A stretch of 64,000 nucleotides of DNA from JAGHBT01 sp035311885. Lineage in GTDB: Bacteria; Krumholzibacteriota; Krumholzibacteriia; Krumholzibacteriales; WJIX01. Shown piece by piece: positions 1 through 8,107 of the stretch; the stretch's first letter is position 1, and every line of letters begins with the position of its first letter. The position numbers and the translations under genes are program-made. The notes under the pieces are model-generated. The model was not told where the DNA came from. It worked only from the letters and a program-made list of their open reading frames with translations, and searched no databases. The stretch spans positions 18,961-82,960 of the forward strand of contig CAZKNG010000001.1 of the NCBI GenBank assembly GCA_964554125.1, given 5' to 3'.

Positions 1-93
1 AATCATCAAGTAGATTATGAAAGAGATAAATTAAAAGGAACGCCCGGAAACGAAGCTGTTTTTCATATAGATATAGAGGAACTATTGCAGTAA
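1..93 (+). CDS. C-terminal end of an unidentified protein (partial)
   Basis: An open frame enters from the left edge and runs 30 codons to a TAA at 91-93. Its composition looks like real protein, mixed charged and hydrophobic, ending HIDIEELLQ. The last 12 bases overlap the stop end of the convergent glycosyltransferase gene. No family can be assigned from so short a tail. It could be a chance open frame, but the lack of stops up to the edge and the tail-to-tail packing favour a real gene end. Confidence 0.45.
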   Translation, partial: NHQVDYERDKLKGTPGNEAVFHIDIEELLQ

Positions 94-1161
94 TTTCCTG
101 TATATATTCAGCGTCTGCCCCACACAGCGTTTCCACGTAAAACTATTCGCGTGATCAACACACCTTGCGATCTGAGACTGTGGAGTTTCGGGCAGTCTGT
201 CGATCGCTTCAGTGATCTCACAGGTATCTAAAGGGTTTACGTAAATAGCCAGATTTCCGCTTATTTCAGGAACAGCGCCCTTGTTTCCGGCTAAAACAGG
301 TGTCGCGCACGCCATAGCTTCAAGAACCGGAAGTCCGAACCCTTCGTACAAAGTCGGAAAGACAAACCCAATCGCCCCACTATAAAGCGCGGGGAGATCG
401 TCCTCTTCCACAAAACCGAGAATCTTCACCTTGCTATCCAGATGATATTTTTTGACTGCCCTTAGAGTCTTATCACCCTTATAAGATACCGTTCCGGCAA
501 GTACCAGATCCAAATAACTACTGGCTTTAGAGCGGGAAAAGGCTTCAACCAGACGTTCTGTGTTCTTTCTTTCTGAAATAGTTCCCACAAATAATAAATA
601 ATCTCTTTTCAATCCATATTTATTTCTGACCCTGCTGACAACCGCATTCTCCTGAGGAAAGAAAGACTCATCAACTCCATGATAGACCACATTTACTTTA
701 TCGGGAGAAACATTCAATAAATTAACAAGATCACGCTTTGTCGATTCGCTGACTGTGATAAAGCAATCGGCTTGCTTAGATATTTTTTTGTATAATCTCT
801 CTTTTCTGTGATGAAATTTTTCAGAGGCTATTTCATTGCCGATCTGTTTCAAAATTAAGAGATCATGAATGGTAACAACTTTTTTGACATTACTCCAGAA
901 AGGTACCCAAACGTCCAATCCGTGTATAATATCAACATTTTTACTTACCGGCCAATAGGATTTGTAATATTCCCTGACTTTCAAATTTTCAGGTCTCGAC
1001 CAGCTTGATCTTTTGTGTAACCTGGACAGCTTATAATACAATATAAGTTTTCTATGATCTTCTATTTCATCTGAGAAGGCGGAAATTAATCCGTTAATAT
1101 AACGCGCGATCCCCGTTGGTTCATCCGTAATAACACTGGTTACTTCAAGCCCTATTTTCAT
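82..1161 (-). CDS. Glycosyltransferase family 4 (GT-B fold)
   Basis: Predicted retaining glycosyltransferase, 359 residues, normal for GT4. The N-terminal acceptor domain carries TGIARYI near residues 16-22 and TIHDLL near 97-102. The C-terminal nucleotide-sugar domain starts around the linker VYHGVD (159-164), followed by FVGTISERKN (191-200), where the KN pair is typical of the family. The E-x7-E donor-binding motif is EGFGLPVLE at 273-281. No signal peptide or membrane segment is seen, so it should be cytosolic and add sugar to a lipid- or nucleotide-linked acceptor, as in polysaccharide or LPS assembly. Donor and acceptor cannot be read from sequence. The ATG has only a weak ribosome-binding site. 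Confidence 0.9.
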   Translation of the reverse strand: MKIGLEVTSVITDEPTGIARYINGLISAFSDEIEDHRKLILYYKLSRLHKRSSWSRPENLKVREYYKSYWPVSKNVDIIHGLDVWVPFWSNVKKVVTIHDLLILKQIGNEIASEKFHHRKERLYKKISKQADCFITVSESTKRDLVNLLNVSPDKVNVVYHGVDESFFPQENAVVSRVRNKYGLKRDYLLFVGTISERKNTERLVEAFSRSKASSYLDLVLAGTVSYKGDKTLRAVKKYHLDSKVKILGFVEEDDLPALYSGAIGFVFPTLYEGFGLPVLEAMACATPVLAGNKGAVPEISGNLAIYVNPLDTCEITEAIDRLPETPQSQIARCVDHANSFTWKRCVGQTLNIYRKLLQ

Positions 1162-1237
1162 ATCTTAGCAATATCAGCTTAAACCCGCTTGCCTTCTGAA
1201 TTATTATACAGCAACGAAGAATCCTGTTTTAAAAAGC

Positions 1238-2455
1238 TCAACGGCAAACTCTAAAACCGAAGTTATTACTGTAATTACCGGACTGAAAATTGTTTCTCAC
1301 AGAAGTATTGCAATTTTCAGAACTATCAATCCAGCTGCCCCCGCGAAGCACCCGGTAAACCCCGCTATCAGGACCACGGGGATTATCTATCGGATCTATA
1401 GGATCAATGGGATAGTAATCACTATTATAGTAATCCCAGCACCATTCAAAGACATTACCGCTCATGTCATTTATCCCCAGACTATTGGCTACCCTCTCGC
1501 CAACACCATGTGATAAATAGCCTGAATTATCCTGATACCAGGCGCAGTCATCCAAATTAGCATTAATATTGTAACCGCTGTGCTTATCCCCATCCACATA
1601 GCTGCTGCCGCTGATATATCTGGCAGCATATTCCCATTCCGCTTCTGTAGGAAGTCTGAACCCACTTGCCTCCCAGTCAACGCAGTCATTGCTTATGTCT
1701 CCGTCTGACGATGAATCTTTATAATATTCTGTTTTTCCGGAATTAGTATAATAGACGGGGTCAAGCCCCTCTTTCTCTGAATAAGCGTTACACCACGCAA
1801 TGCAGTCCCTCCAGGAAATATTAGTTACAGGGTGCCCGATATTAGTCGAAAGTGTAGAATCTGATCCCCGTATGCCTTCATTCTCGAAAGTATAGCCATG
1901 TAATTCACCCCAGTTTTTCACTTTTGACCAGAGAGAATAGGTTACTTCATATCTGCCTAACTCAAAGGCATCCAGAGCCACACTGTGTATAGGCTCATAA
2001 TCAAGCTGGGTAGTATCGACTCCGTCATTCCAGCCCATATCGAAATCCGCTGTGGAGGGTATCGAAACCAAAACAGAATCCGGATACACAACTACGGATA
2101 TACTGTCGCTTGAGATATTTCCGTCATCGTCGGAAGCCTCGAACTTTATTTCATGAGTACCAAAAGAAAGAAGATTGTCTGTGCCGTATCTGCCGCTGCA
2201 GATATTTCCATCTATATCTGAAATCCAAACGAGCTGACTATCCGGAACTCTGTTGCCGCTCTGAAAATATCTTGCGTCACCGTAAAACGTTATCTCCATG
2301 TCCTGAGAGAATCTAGCTCCATCACCAGGGGATATTATTTCGGTGACTATATAATCATCATTGACGACTTCTCCGGGCGTTTCACTATCCTCACTGCACC
2401 CGATTGCTAAAAAAATAACAGAAACCCATACAGATACCGCAAAAACCCTTTTCAT
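1238..2455 (-). CDS. SUMF1/FGE-sulfatase-domain lipoprotein
   Basis: Predicted lipoprotein of 405 residues: hydrophobic leader with lipobox LAIGC (Cys20), so it is lipidated and exported. Residues about 38-125 look like an Ig/PKD-type beta domain; about 128-405 is a formylglycine-generating-enzyme (SUMF1) fold, with YEVTYSLW, PVTNISWRDCIAWCNAYS, GFRLPTEAEWEYAAR, NDMSGNVFEWCWD, VLRGGSW and a terminal GFRVCR. True FGE has two active-site cysteines at +2 and +7 after the aromatic of GGS(W/Y). Here +7 is Cys382 but +2 is Asp377, so sulfatase activation is unlikely and a binding or structural role is more probable. A PIDPIDPID run near residue 355 is encoded by short tandem repeats. GGAGGAAG sits 7 bases before the ATG. 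Confidence 0.88.
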   Translation of the reverse strand: MKRVFAVSVWVSVIFLAIGCSEDSETPGEVVNDDYIVTEIISPGDGARFSQDMEITFYGDARYFQSGNRVPDSQLVWISDIDGNICSGRYGTDNLLSFGTHEIKFEASDDDGNISSDSISVVVYPDSVLVSIPSTADFDMGWNDGVDTTQLDYEPIHSVALDAFELGRYEVTYSLWSKVKNWGELHGYTFENEGIRGSDSTLSTNIGHPVTNISWRDCIAWCNAYSEKEGLDPVYYTNSGKTEYYKDSSSDGDISNDCVDWEASGFRLPTEAEWEYAARYISGSSYVDGDKHSGYNINANLDDCAWYQDNSGYLSHGVGERVANSLGINDMSGNVFEWCWDYYNSDYYPIDPIDPIDNPRGPDSGVYRVLRGGSWIDSSENCNTSVRNNFQSGNYSNNFGFRVCR

Positions 2456-2712
2456 GACACTTCCTCCAGACTATCCGGTTATTATTTTATTACATAAACT
2501 CTGAAAGCTACAGAATACAGGTAATTATAATATATTAAGTATTTTCAAAAATTCAAGCTTTGAGTTTCTTTTGGTTTTATTGAACTTCCTTTTATCGATA
2601 TTTTCTTTGGAGTCATAATCATTTCTACACTATAAGAGAATCGATCGTTTTCCTAAAGGTTTTTTCTTATTCCGTTTATCAGAAATCATATAAACCAACA
2701 GATTTTTCATCT

Positions 2713-3996
2713 TTAACGATAAACAAAGTAAAGAGCAATATAAGCGGTGAGAGTAGCGGCAAGTGTAAAAGGCAACCCTATCTTTACGAAAGCGCCAAAT
2801 GAAACAGGTCTCCCCTCTCTTCTAAGGATACCAATAGCTGTAAGATTAGCCGCGGCACCTATCGGCGTTATATTCCCGCCCATACACGAACCGATTAGAA
2901 CACCGAGAACAAGCAGCTCCGGATGAACGCCGAGAGTTTTTGCTAATCCCTGCACAACGGGCAAAGCAGCTGTAATATAAGGTACATTGTCTATAAAAGC
3001 GGAAACAAGAACAGATACCCAGACAATAGCCGTAAGAACGACAAAGGGGCTTGCACTTTCAAGAATATCAAGCTGATTTACCAGAACGGCCACTACACCT
3101 CTCTTTTCGAGCATATACACGAGGACAAAGACCGCTGAGAGAAAGAGTACAGTTTCCCAGTCAAATTTCAGAGAAGCCTTAATTTCTCTGTGAAGCTTTC
3201 TTATTCTAACATACAGAAATGACATTCCCCCAATCAAGACACATGAAACACCGCTAAACCAGACAAAATCGGGATCTATAAAATTGGCAAATGAAAGCAT
3301 AACAATAGCGAGTGCCAGAAAAATGACGGGGGCCCAGCTTTTAACCGGTGTTACCGCTATTGACTCCACTTCCCTTTTCTCCTCTCTGAAATAATAATAT
3401 AGAACGACGAAACCTGCCAAAGCTCCCAGCTGAACGAACCAGAATATTCCAATCTTCACAGTCATATATGACGATATTGAACTATTGTAGAAAAAGAAAT
3501 CCAGGAAATCCATTTGGGCTCTGGCAGCGAGGATCATACTTGGAGTATCACCTATAAGTATTGCCATACCCTGCAGATTTGAAGATATGGCGATACCTAT
3601 TATAACAGGAACGGGTGAAACATCTGCTTTTCTTGTCACTTCCAGGGCTATTGGCGCTACCATCAAAACAGTTACGACATTGTCCATGAATATAGAGAAA
3701 ATAGAGGCAAAAACAATTATAAGCATAAGGGAAACACCCAGATTCGGCGACCTATTGATAATATAATCTGATATTGTCTCAGGAAGCCTGGAACAGACAA
3801 AAGCATCAGCCAGAAAAAGCGAACCTACAAAAATCCCTATGATATTCCAGTTAATACCTCTTACTATCTCGGTAACTTCAAGTGCTCCAAATAAAAGCGC
3901 CGCGGCGATACCTATCCACGCAATAATCCATCGGTAATGTTTTGTAAGAACAAGCGCTGTATAAACAAGTATGAATATAATAGAGGCTTTCCACAT
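2713..3996 (-). CDS. ArsB/NhaD/SLC13-type anion permease
   Basis: A 427-residue inner-membrane protein with about 10-12 hydrophobic segments in two inverted halves, as in the ion transporter superfamily (ArsB, NhaD, CitM, SLC13). The two re-entrant signatures are visible: SSNLQGMAILIGDTPSMIL near residues 138-156 in the first half and GSCMGGNITPIGAAANL in the second. It starts 9 bases after the pyrF stop, using GGAGGAA inside the end of pyrF, so it is probably cotranslated as the last gene of the pyrimidine operon. The substrate is unknown. Its position suggests an organic anion linked to pyrimidines, such as orotate or dihydroorotate, but that is inference from context only. Confidence 0.85.
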   Translation of the reverse strand: MWKASIIFILVYTALVLTKHYRWIIAWIGIAAALLFGALEVTEIVRGINWNIIGIFVGSLFLADAFVCSRLPETISDYIINRSPNLGVSLMLIIVFASIFSIFMDNVVTVLMVAPIALEVTRKADVSPVPVIIGIAISSNLQGMAILIGDTPSMILAARAQMDFLDFFFYNSSISSYMTVKIGIFWFVQLGALAGFVVLYYYFREEKREVESIAVTPVKSWAPVIFLALAIVMLSFANFIDPDFVWFSGVSCVLIGGMSFLYVRIRKLHREIKASLKFDWETVLFLSAVFVLVYMLEKRGVVAVLVNQLDILESASPFVVLTAIVWVSVLVSAFIDNVPYITAALPVVQGLAKTLGVHPELLVLGVLIGSCMGGNITPIGAAANLTAIGILRREGRPVSFGAFVKIGLPFTLAATLTAYIALYFVYR

Positions 3997-4005
3997 TATT
4001 CTTAG

Positions 4006-4728
4006 TTATTCCTCCAGTTCACGCAAGATTGATTCAACTGCCTGAGACGGAAAAGAAGCCTCATATACGGGGCGCCCGACAACCAGGAAATTGGAACCGG
4101 CCTCAGCTGCTGATTTGGGTGTTGCCACACGTTTCTGATCATCTTCGCTGTGACCGGAGGGTCTTATCCCCGGGGTCACTATAATGAAATCCTCTCCAAA
4201 CTCTTTTCTAACCCTGCCCGCTTCCCCGGCCGATGAAACCACTCCATCCAAACCGGCCTCTTTAGCTCTTAACGCCAGCTCGAGTACAAGTTCTGACATT
4301 TCTTTACGGCCTGGAGAAAACAGTTCGAAATCCTCTGTCTGCATACTGGTCAAAATTGTTACACCGATAAGAAGCGGCGGCCGGCCGCCTGATTCCCTGA
4401 ATCTATCGGCCTCCCGCGCTGCGGCTTTCATCATTTCCATCCCGCCTGTTGTATGGATAGTAAGCATCTTTACTCCCAGGCGGCAAGCCGCTCTTACCGA
4501 CCCTGCTACAGTAGCCGGAATATCATGAAATTTAAGATCAAGGAAAACCAGGCACCCTGATCTATCTATTTTCCTGACAAGTGCAGGCCCTTCAGAAGTA
4601 AAGATCCTGCTTCCGAGTTTAAAGTATCTGATTTTTTCCTTGAGCTCATCAACCAGCTCAAGCGCTTCTGCTTTACTTTCTACATCCAGAGCCACTATAA
4701 CTTCCGGAATATTCTTTTTTGGGCTCAC
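4006..4728 (-). CDS. pyrF: Orotidine 5'-phosphate decarboxylase
   Basis: Catalyses the last step of UMP synthesis, OMP to UMP plus CO2. The 240 residues match the short bacterial type-I enzyme. The catalytic Asp-Lys-Asp array is in LDLKFHDIP (Asp64, Lys66, Asp69). The phosphate-binding end is TPGIRPSGH and the C-terminal VVGRPVYEA. VALDVESKAEAL at the N-terminus supplies the first barrel strand. The start is GTG, with AAGGA 7 bases before it. It lies between pyrD and the anion permease on the minus strand, in the pyr operon. Confidence 0.97.
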   Translation of the reverse strand: MSPKKNIPEVIVALDVESKAEALELVDELKEKIRYFKLGSRIFTSEGPALVRKIDRSGCLVFLDLKFHDIPATVAGSVRAACRLGVKMLTIHTTGGMEMMKAAAREADRFRESGGRPPLLIGVTILTSMQTEDFELFSPGRKEMSELVLELALRAKEAGLDGVVSSAGEAGRVRKEFGEDFIIVTPGIRPSGHSEDDQKRVATPKSAAEAGSNFLVVGRPVYEASFPSQAVESILRELEE

Positions 4729-4760
4729 AACCGAATCCTTCCGTAATTTTAAAATAGTTA

Positions 4761-5612
4761 CTAAAGTGAGTCGATAATCCTCTCAGGCAATCCCGGATCA
4801 TAAAAGAGCGCCGTTCCTATCTGGACAGCTGAAGCACCGGCGGCGAAAAATTTCCTGGAACTTTTAACCGAGGATATTCCGCCAACACCCACTACGGGTA
4901 TATCCACCGCCTGAACAATTTGCCAGACAGCTCTAAGTGCCACGGGCATAATTGCCGGACCTGAAAGACCCGCGGTAATTCTATCAAAAACAGGTTTCCC
5001 GGTCGCAAGATCGATATCCATGCCTAAAATTGTGTTTATAGCAGTTATCCCGTCTGCGCCGGCCTCCTGGGAAATAACGGCAAGTGGAGCTATATCTCCA
5101 ACATTAGGTGTCAATTTAGCAAGTACCGTCTTACTTTCAAGTATCTCTTTCGCCTTCGAGACATACCATCTCAGAGATTCCGGGTCGGTTCCGACCACCA
5201 TCCCGCCCTCATCCACATTGGGGCATGAAAGATTCAACTCTACAGCGTCAACTCTCCCCTCGCGAGCTACGAGTTCTAAAAGATTGAGATATTGTTTATT
5301 ACTCTCACAAGCCAGACTCACAACAGGTTTCACCCCAAGGTCTAACAACTCCGGCAGTTTCTCGCTAAAGAAAGTTTCCGCTCCAACATTTTCCAGTCCC
5401 ACACTGTTAAGAAGGCCCGACCTGGTTTCCTTCAATCTCGTCCCCGGATTCCCTTCCTTCGGCATTAAAGAGATAGTCTTTGTGACGACCGCCCCCAGTT
5501 TCTCAAGATTTATAAGATCCCCATATTCAATTCCGTAACCCGCGGGACCGGAAGCCAGAAAAACAGGATTCTTGAAAGTTGTGCTGCCGATATGTAATTT
5601 TTTCTCGTTCAT
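4761..5612 (-). CDS. pyrD: Dihydroorotate dehydrogenase B, catalytic subunit
   Basis: FMN-containing subunit of NAD-linked class 1B dihydroorotate dehydrogenase, oxidising dihydroorotate to orotate in the cytosol with PyrK. PFVLASG-like FLASGPAGYG (18-27) and NSVGLENVG (69-77) bind FMN. The active-site cysteine is in ELNLSCPNV (Cys130), which marks class 1 rather than the quinone-linked class 2 enzyme. GVGGISS and QIGTALFYD form the phosphate site. At 283 residues it lacks about 20 residues of the usual C-terminal helix; the reading ends naturally at IIDSL and I see no frameshift that would restore them. pyrK lies directly upstream with a 15-base gap. Confidence 0.95.
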   Translation of the reverse strand: MNEKKLHIGSTTFKNPVFLASGPAGYGIEYGDLINLEKLGAVVTKTISLMPKEGNPGTRLKETRSGLLNSVGLENVGAETFFSEKLPELLDLGVKPVVSLACESNKQYLNLLELVAREGRVDAVELNLSCPNVDEGGMVVGTDPESLRWYVSKAKEILESKTVLAKLTPNVGDIAPLAVISQEAGADGITAINTILGMDIDLATGKPVFDRITAGLSGPAIMPVALRAVWQIVQAVDIPVVGVGGISSVKSSRKFFAAGASAVQIGTALFYDPGLPERIIDSL

Positions 5613-5627
5613 CTTACTGATATTAAT

Positions 5628-6443
5628 CTAGCTCCTCCAATTATCCCAGTCTATATCCTCCGCTCTGAAAACCGTTCCGTCACCGCAGACCGACTTATAC
5701 TTCGCACCTTCCGGAGAGGTTACAGGAACAACGCAGCCTCTGCAGGCGCCAACACCGCAAGCCATAACAGATTCAAGGGATGTATAATGATCATTAAAAG
5801 AATCTATATCGCTCTTTACAAGAGCCTCTACCATACCTGACGGGCCGCAGGAATACAATTTCCCTCCCGGCAGAACTGCTCTCTCTGCCAGATACTCAAA
5901 CATTTCCACCACATCACCTTCGAAACCTCTTGAACCATCTATTGTCGCTATGTAAACCTGTGAGAAATCATCTTCAAAGATGTCGCTAAGAACCTCCGAA
6001 CCGCTCTCTGTTCCATACAAAAGAGCCATTTCCCCCGCTCTTCGCTCCCGCGACCACCTCCTCGCGGCAAAGACAAGCGGAGCGAGACCTGTGCCTCCGG
6101 CTACAAAAACCGCGTCACCCCCTTTATCCAACTCAAAATATGTACTTCCGAGGGGACCTATAAAATCGACCGGATCCCCCGTCTTCATCGAAACCAGGGC
6201 CTCCGATCCCCGCCCCACTACCTTTACAAGAAGAGTGATATAATCATCTGTCATATCCAATATACTGTAAGGGCGTCTTAAAAGAGGAGAAGTCGCGCCG
6301 CCAACCCTGATCGATATAAACTGTCCCGGCATAGCATCAGGAAATCTCACCGGCTTTGATAATTCAATAATAAAAGTTGAAGGTGAAACCTTTTTACAGG
6401 TAATCATCTCTACTTCGTACCTTCCCTTTGTCGCTTCTTTCAA
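5628..6443 (-). CDS. pyrK: Dihydroorotate dehydrogenase B, electron-transfer subunit
   Basis: FAD/[2Fe-2S] subunit that passes electrons from PyrD-bound FMN to NAD. Residues about 1-100 form the ferredoxin-reductase-like FAD domain with RRPYSI (56-61). Residues about 105-215 form the NAD domain with FVAGGTGLAPL (113-123). The C-terminal cluster has Cys229, Cys234, Cys237 and Cys253 in the pattern CxxxxCxxC...C. At 271 residues it is of usual length. The start is TTG with GGGAG 6 bases ahead. Adjacency to a class 1B pyrD confirms the pair. Confidence 0.95.
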   Translation of the reverse strand: MKEATKGRYEVEMITCKKVSPSTFIIELSKPVRFPDAMPGQFISIRVGGATSPLLRRPYSILDMTDDYITLLVKVVGRGSEALVSMKTGDPVDFIGPLGSTYFELDKGGDAVFVAGGTGLAPLVFAARRWSRERRAGEMALLYGTESGSEVLSDIFEDDFSQVYIATIDGSRGFEGDVVEMFEYLAERAVLPGGKLYSCGPSGMVEALVKSDIDSFNDHYTSLESVMACGVGACRGCVVPVTSPEGAKYKSVCGDGTVFRAEDIDWDNWRS

Positions 6444-6495
6444 TCCCTGCTCCCTCTATACTAAGACTTTATTACCACCCTGACCCATTCTGGTC

Positions 6496-8052
6496 TTAAT
6501 CAGCAGACTCTGGAGTTACCGTCCGGCTTGTGTCAGGAGATGCTCCCGCGGAATCAGCATCAACACCCGTCTTATTAATCATGCCACTGTTGTCTGTTGT
6601 TTCAGAAGGCTCAAAATAAGACCGCTTCCCGGAAGTGTCAGGTTTTGAAGCTCTTACAGAATCAACATATCCCTGAACTCTTTGCAGCAGCTGAGGATCC
6701 CCTAAAGACTCGATCCGTTCAATCGCTCCCGAGGCCTGTGCGGATCTTGGAAATCTTTCGATGACCTCTCTGTAGGCCTCCAAGGCTTTATCATTCTGCT
6801 TCATTTTTTCTTGATATATCCAACCAATAGCGTATGCGGCTCTGGGACTGATCTCAATCTCAGGAAAACTGTCCAGTACTACCCGATAATTTCTAAGAGC
6901 TTCCTCCACGTTCCCGAACTGTGAAAGTTGTAATTCAGCTGAATAGAATTTTTTCTTAGCCTTCTGCTCATCTGTCAGGTCTCCCTCCCCTTCATTTTCC
7001 AGTTCGAGTAACCGTCCTATGCTGTTCGATTTCTTTAGAGCTTCAGTAGCGTATTGCGATTCCGGAGCTTCTTTTCCAACTTTGCTGAAATACTCTTTGG
7101 CCTTTTCAAGTGAATCTGCCTGCTGGTGAAACAGCATTCCCATATAATAACTGGCTTCCGCTGAAAATAATGTCTTTGGATATTTCCCGATGATATCTTC
7201 GTAAAAGCGCTTTGCCAGACTCATTGAATCAATACACACGTAACTGGCCGCTTTACCAAGTAATACCGGAGCTTTTTCCCTCTTCCCGGTTACCTCATCA
7301 AGGAGCTCATCATATAAGTCGATTGCCTCTCGACACCTTTCGAGATTGGTGTAACACTTAGCCAGCGACAATGACAGTTGGTATCTTTTCTCCCATGAAA
7401 TACCTTTATGCAGCATTTTTTCATAAAAACGCGCGGCATCTTCCCATTGTTCGAACGAAAAGTACAGATCGGCGCATTCCGCTGTTGCTTTTTCTACGAT
7501 TTCATCTCTGTCAGCTTCTCTTATAACCTCTGAATAGAACTCCAGAGCTTCTTTTTTTCTATCTAACTTCAGGCTGATCTTTCCTGCAAGCACCATTACC
7601 TGGAAACGTATTTCGTGTTCCGGATATTTTTCAATGAAGCGATCAGTATATTTGAGAGCTTTATTAAATTCTTCCCTGTTTAGATATATTTTCCCCAGCC
7701 AGAAGAGTGAAAGAGGGGCGTATTTTTCTTCGGGCCAATTATCTAATATTTCCTCAAACTTTTTAGCTGACTCGTCATACTTACCCTGCCTGAACAATGC
7801 CTTGCCGAGAAGGAAAACCGCGTCATCTGCCCATCCGCTGTCAGGATTATTCTGTAGGATCTTAGAGCATTTAACAACAACTCTTTGATATTCCTTCTCC
7901 ATACCGGTGCTTGATTTACTTTGCTCGCGTTTATCCTCCGTGTCGCTGTAAATACGGCGGGCATTATACAAAGTATTGAAATAAACGCAGGAGGACAAAA
8001 AGATAACAAGCATACATATTATCAGAATCAAACGCTTTTTATCTTCTCTCAC
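6496..8052 (-). CDS. TPR-repeat lipoprotein in the pyr operon
   Basis: Predicted periplasmic lipoprotein of TPR repeats resembling the BamD/YbgF tetratricopeptide type. I chose the GTG at 8052 because GGAG lies 8 bases before it and it gives a standard leader, MREDKKRLILIICMLVIFL, followed by lipobox LSSC (Cys22). An upstream in-frame TTG at 8070 has no such site. About nine helical hairpins follow, with recognisable A and W/Y positions such as ADDAVFLLGKALFRQGKYD. A Ser/Thr/Asp-rich tail follows from about residue 470. It sits between pyrC and pyrK with short gaps, so it is cotranscribed with pyrimidine genes although no pyrimidine role is known for such proteins. It may be a protein-interaction scaffold in envelope assembly. 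Confidence 0.85.
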   Translation of the reverse strand: MREDKKRLILIICMLVIFLSSCVYFNTLYNARRIYSDTEDKREQSKSSTGMEKEYQRVVVKCSKILQNNPDSGWADDAVFLLGKALFRQGKYDESAKKFEEILDNWPEEKYAPLSLFWLGKIYLNREEFNKALKYTDRFIEKYPEHEIRFQVMVLAGKISLKLDRKKEALEFYSEVIREADRDEIVEKATAECADLYFSFEQWEDAARFYEKMLHKGISWEKRYQLSLSLAKCYTNLERCREAIDLYDELLDEVTGKREKAPVLLGKAASYVCIDSMSLAKRFYEDIIGKYPKTLFSAEASYYMGMLFHQQADSLEKAKEYFSKVGKEAPESQYATEALKKSNSIGRLLELENEGEGDLTDEQKAKKKFYSAELQLSQFGNVEEALRNYRVVLDSFPEIEISPRAAYAIGWIYQEKMKQNDKALEAYREVIERFPRSAQASGAIERIESLGDPQLLQRVQGYVDSVRASKPDTSGKRSYFEPSETTDNSGMINKTGVDADSAGASPDTSRTVTPESAD

Positions 8053-8107
8053 CGCCAACTCTCCCTGCAAATATAAATCACTTCACTTCCCAGATTACCG
8101 GGCTCTA

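Noticed and set aside
1238..2455. A genuine formylglycine-generating enzyme
   Set aside because: The first active-site Cys is Asp and the protein is a lipoprotein; no sulfatase lies nearby.
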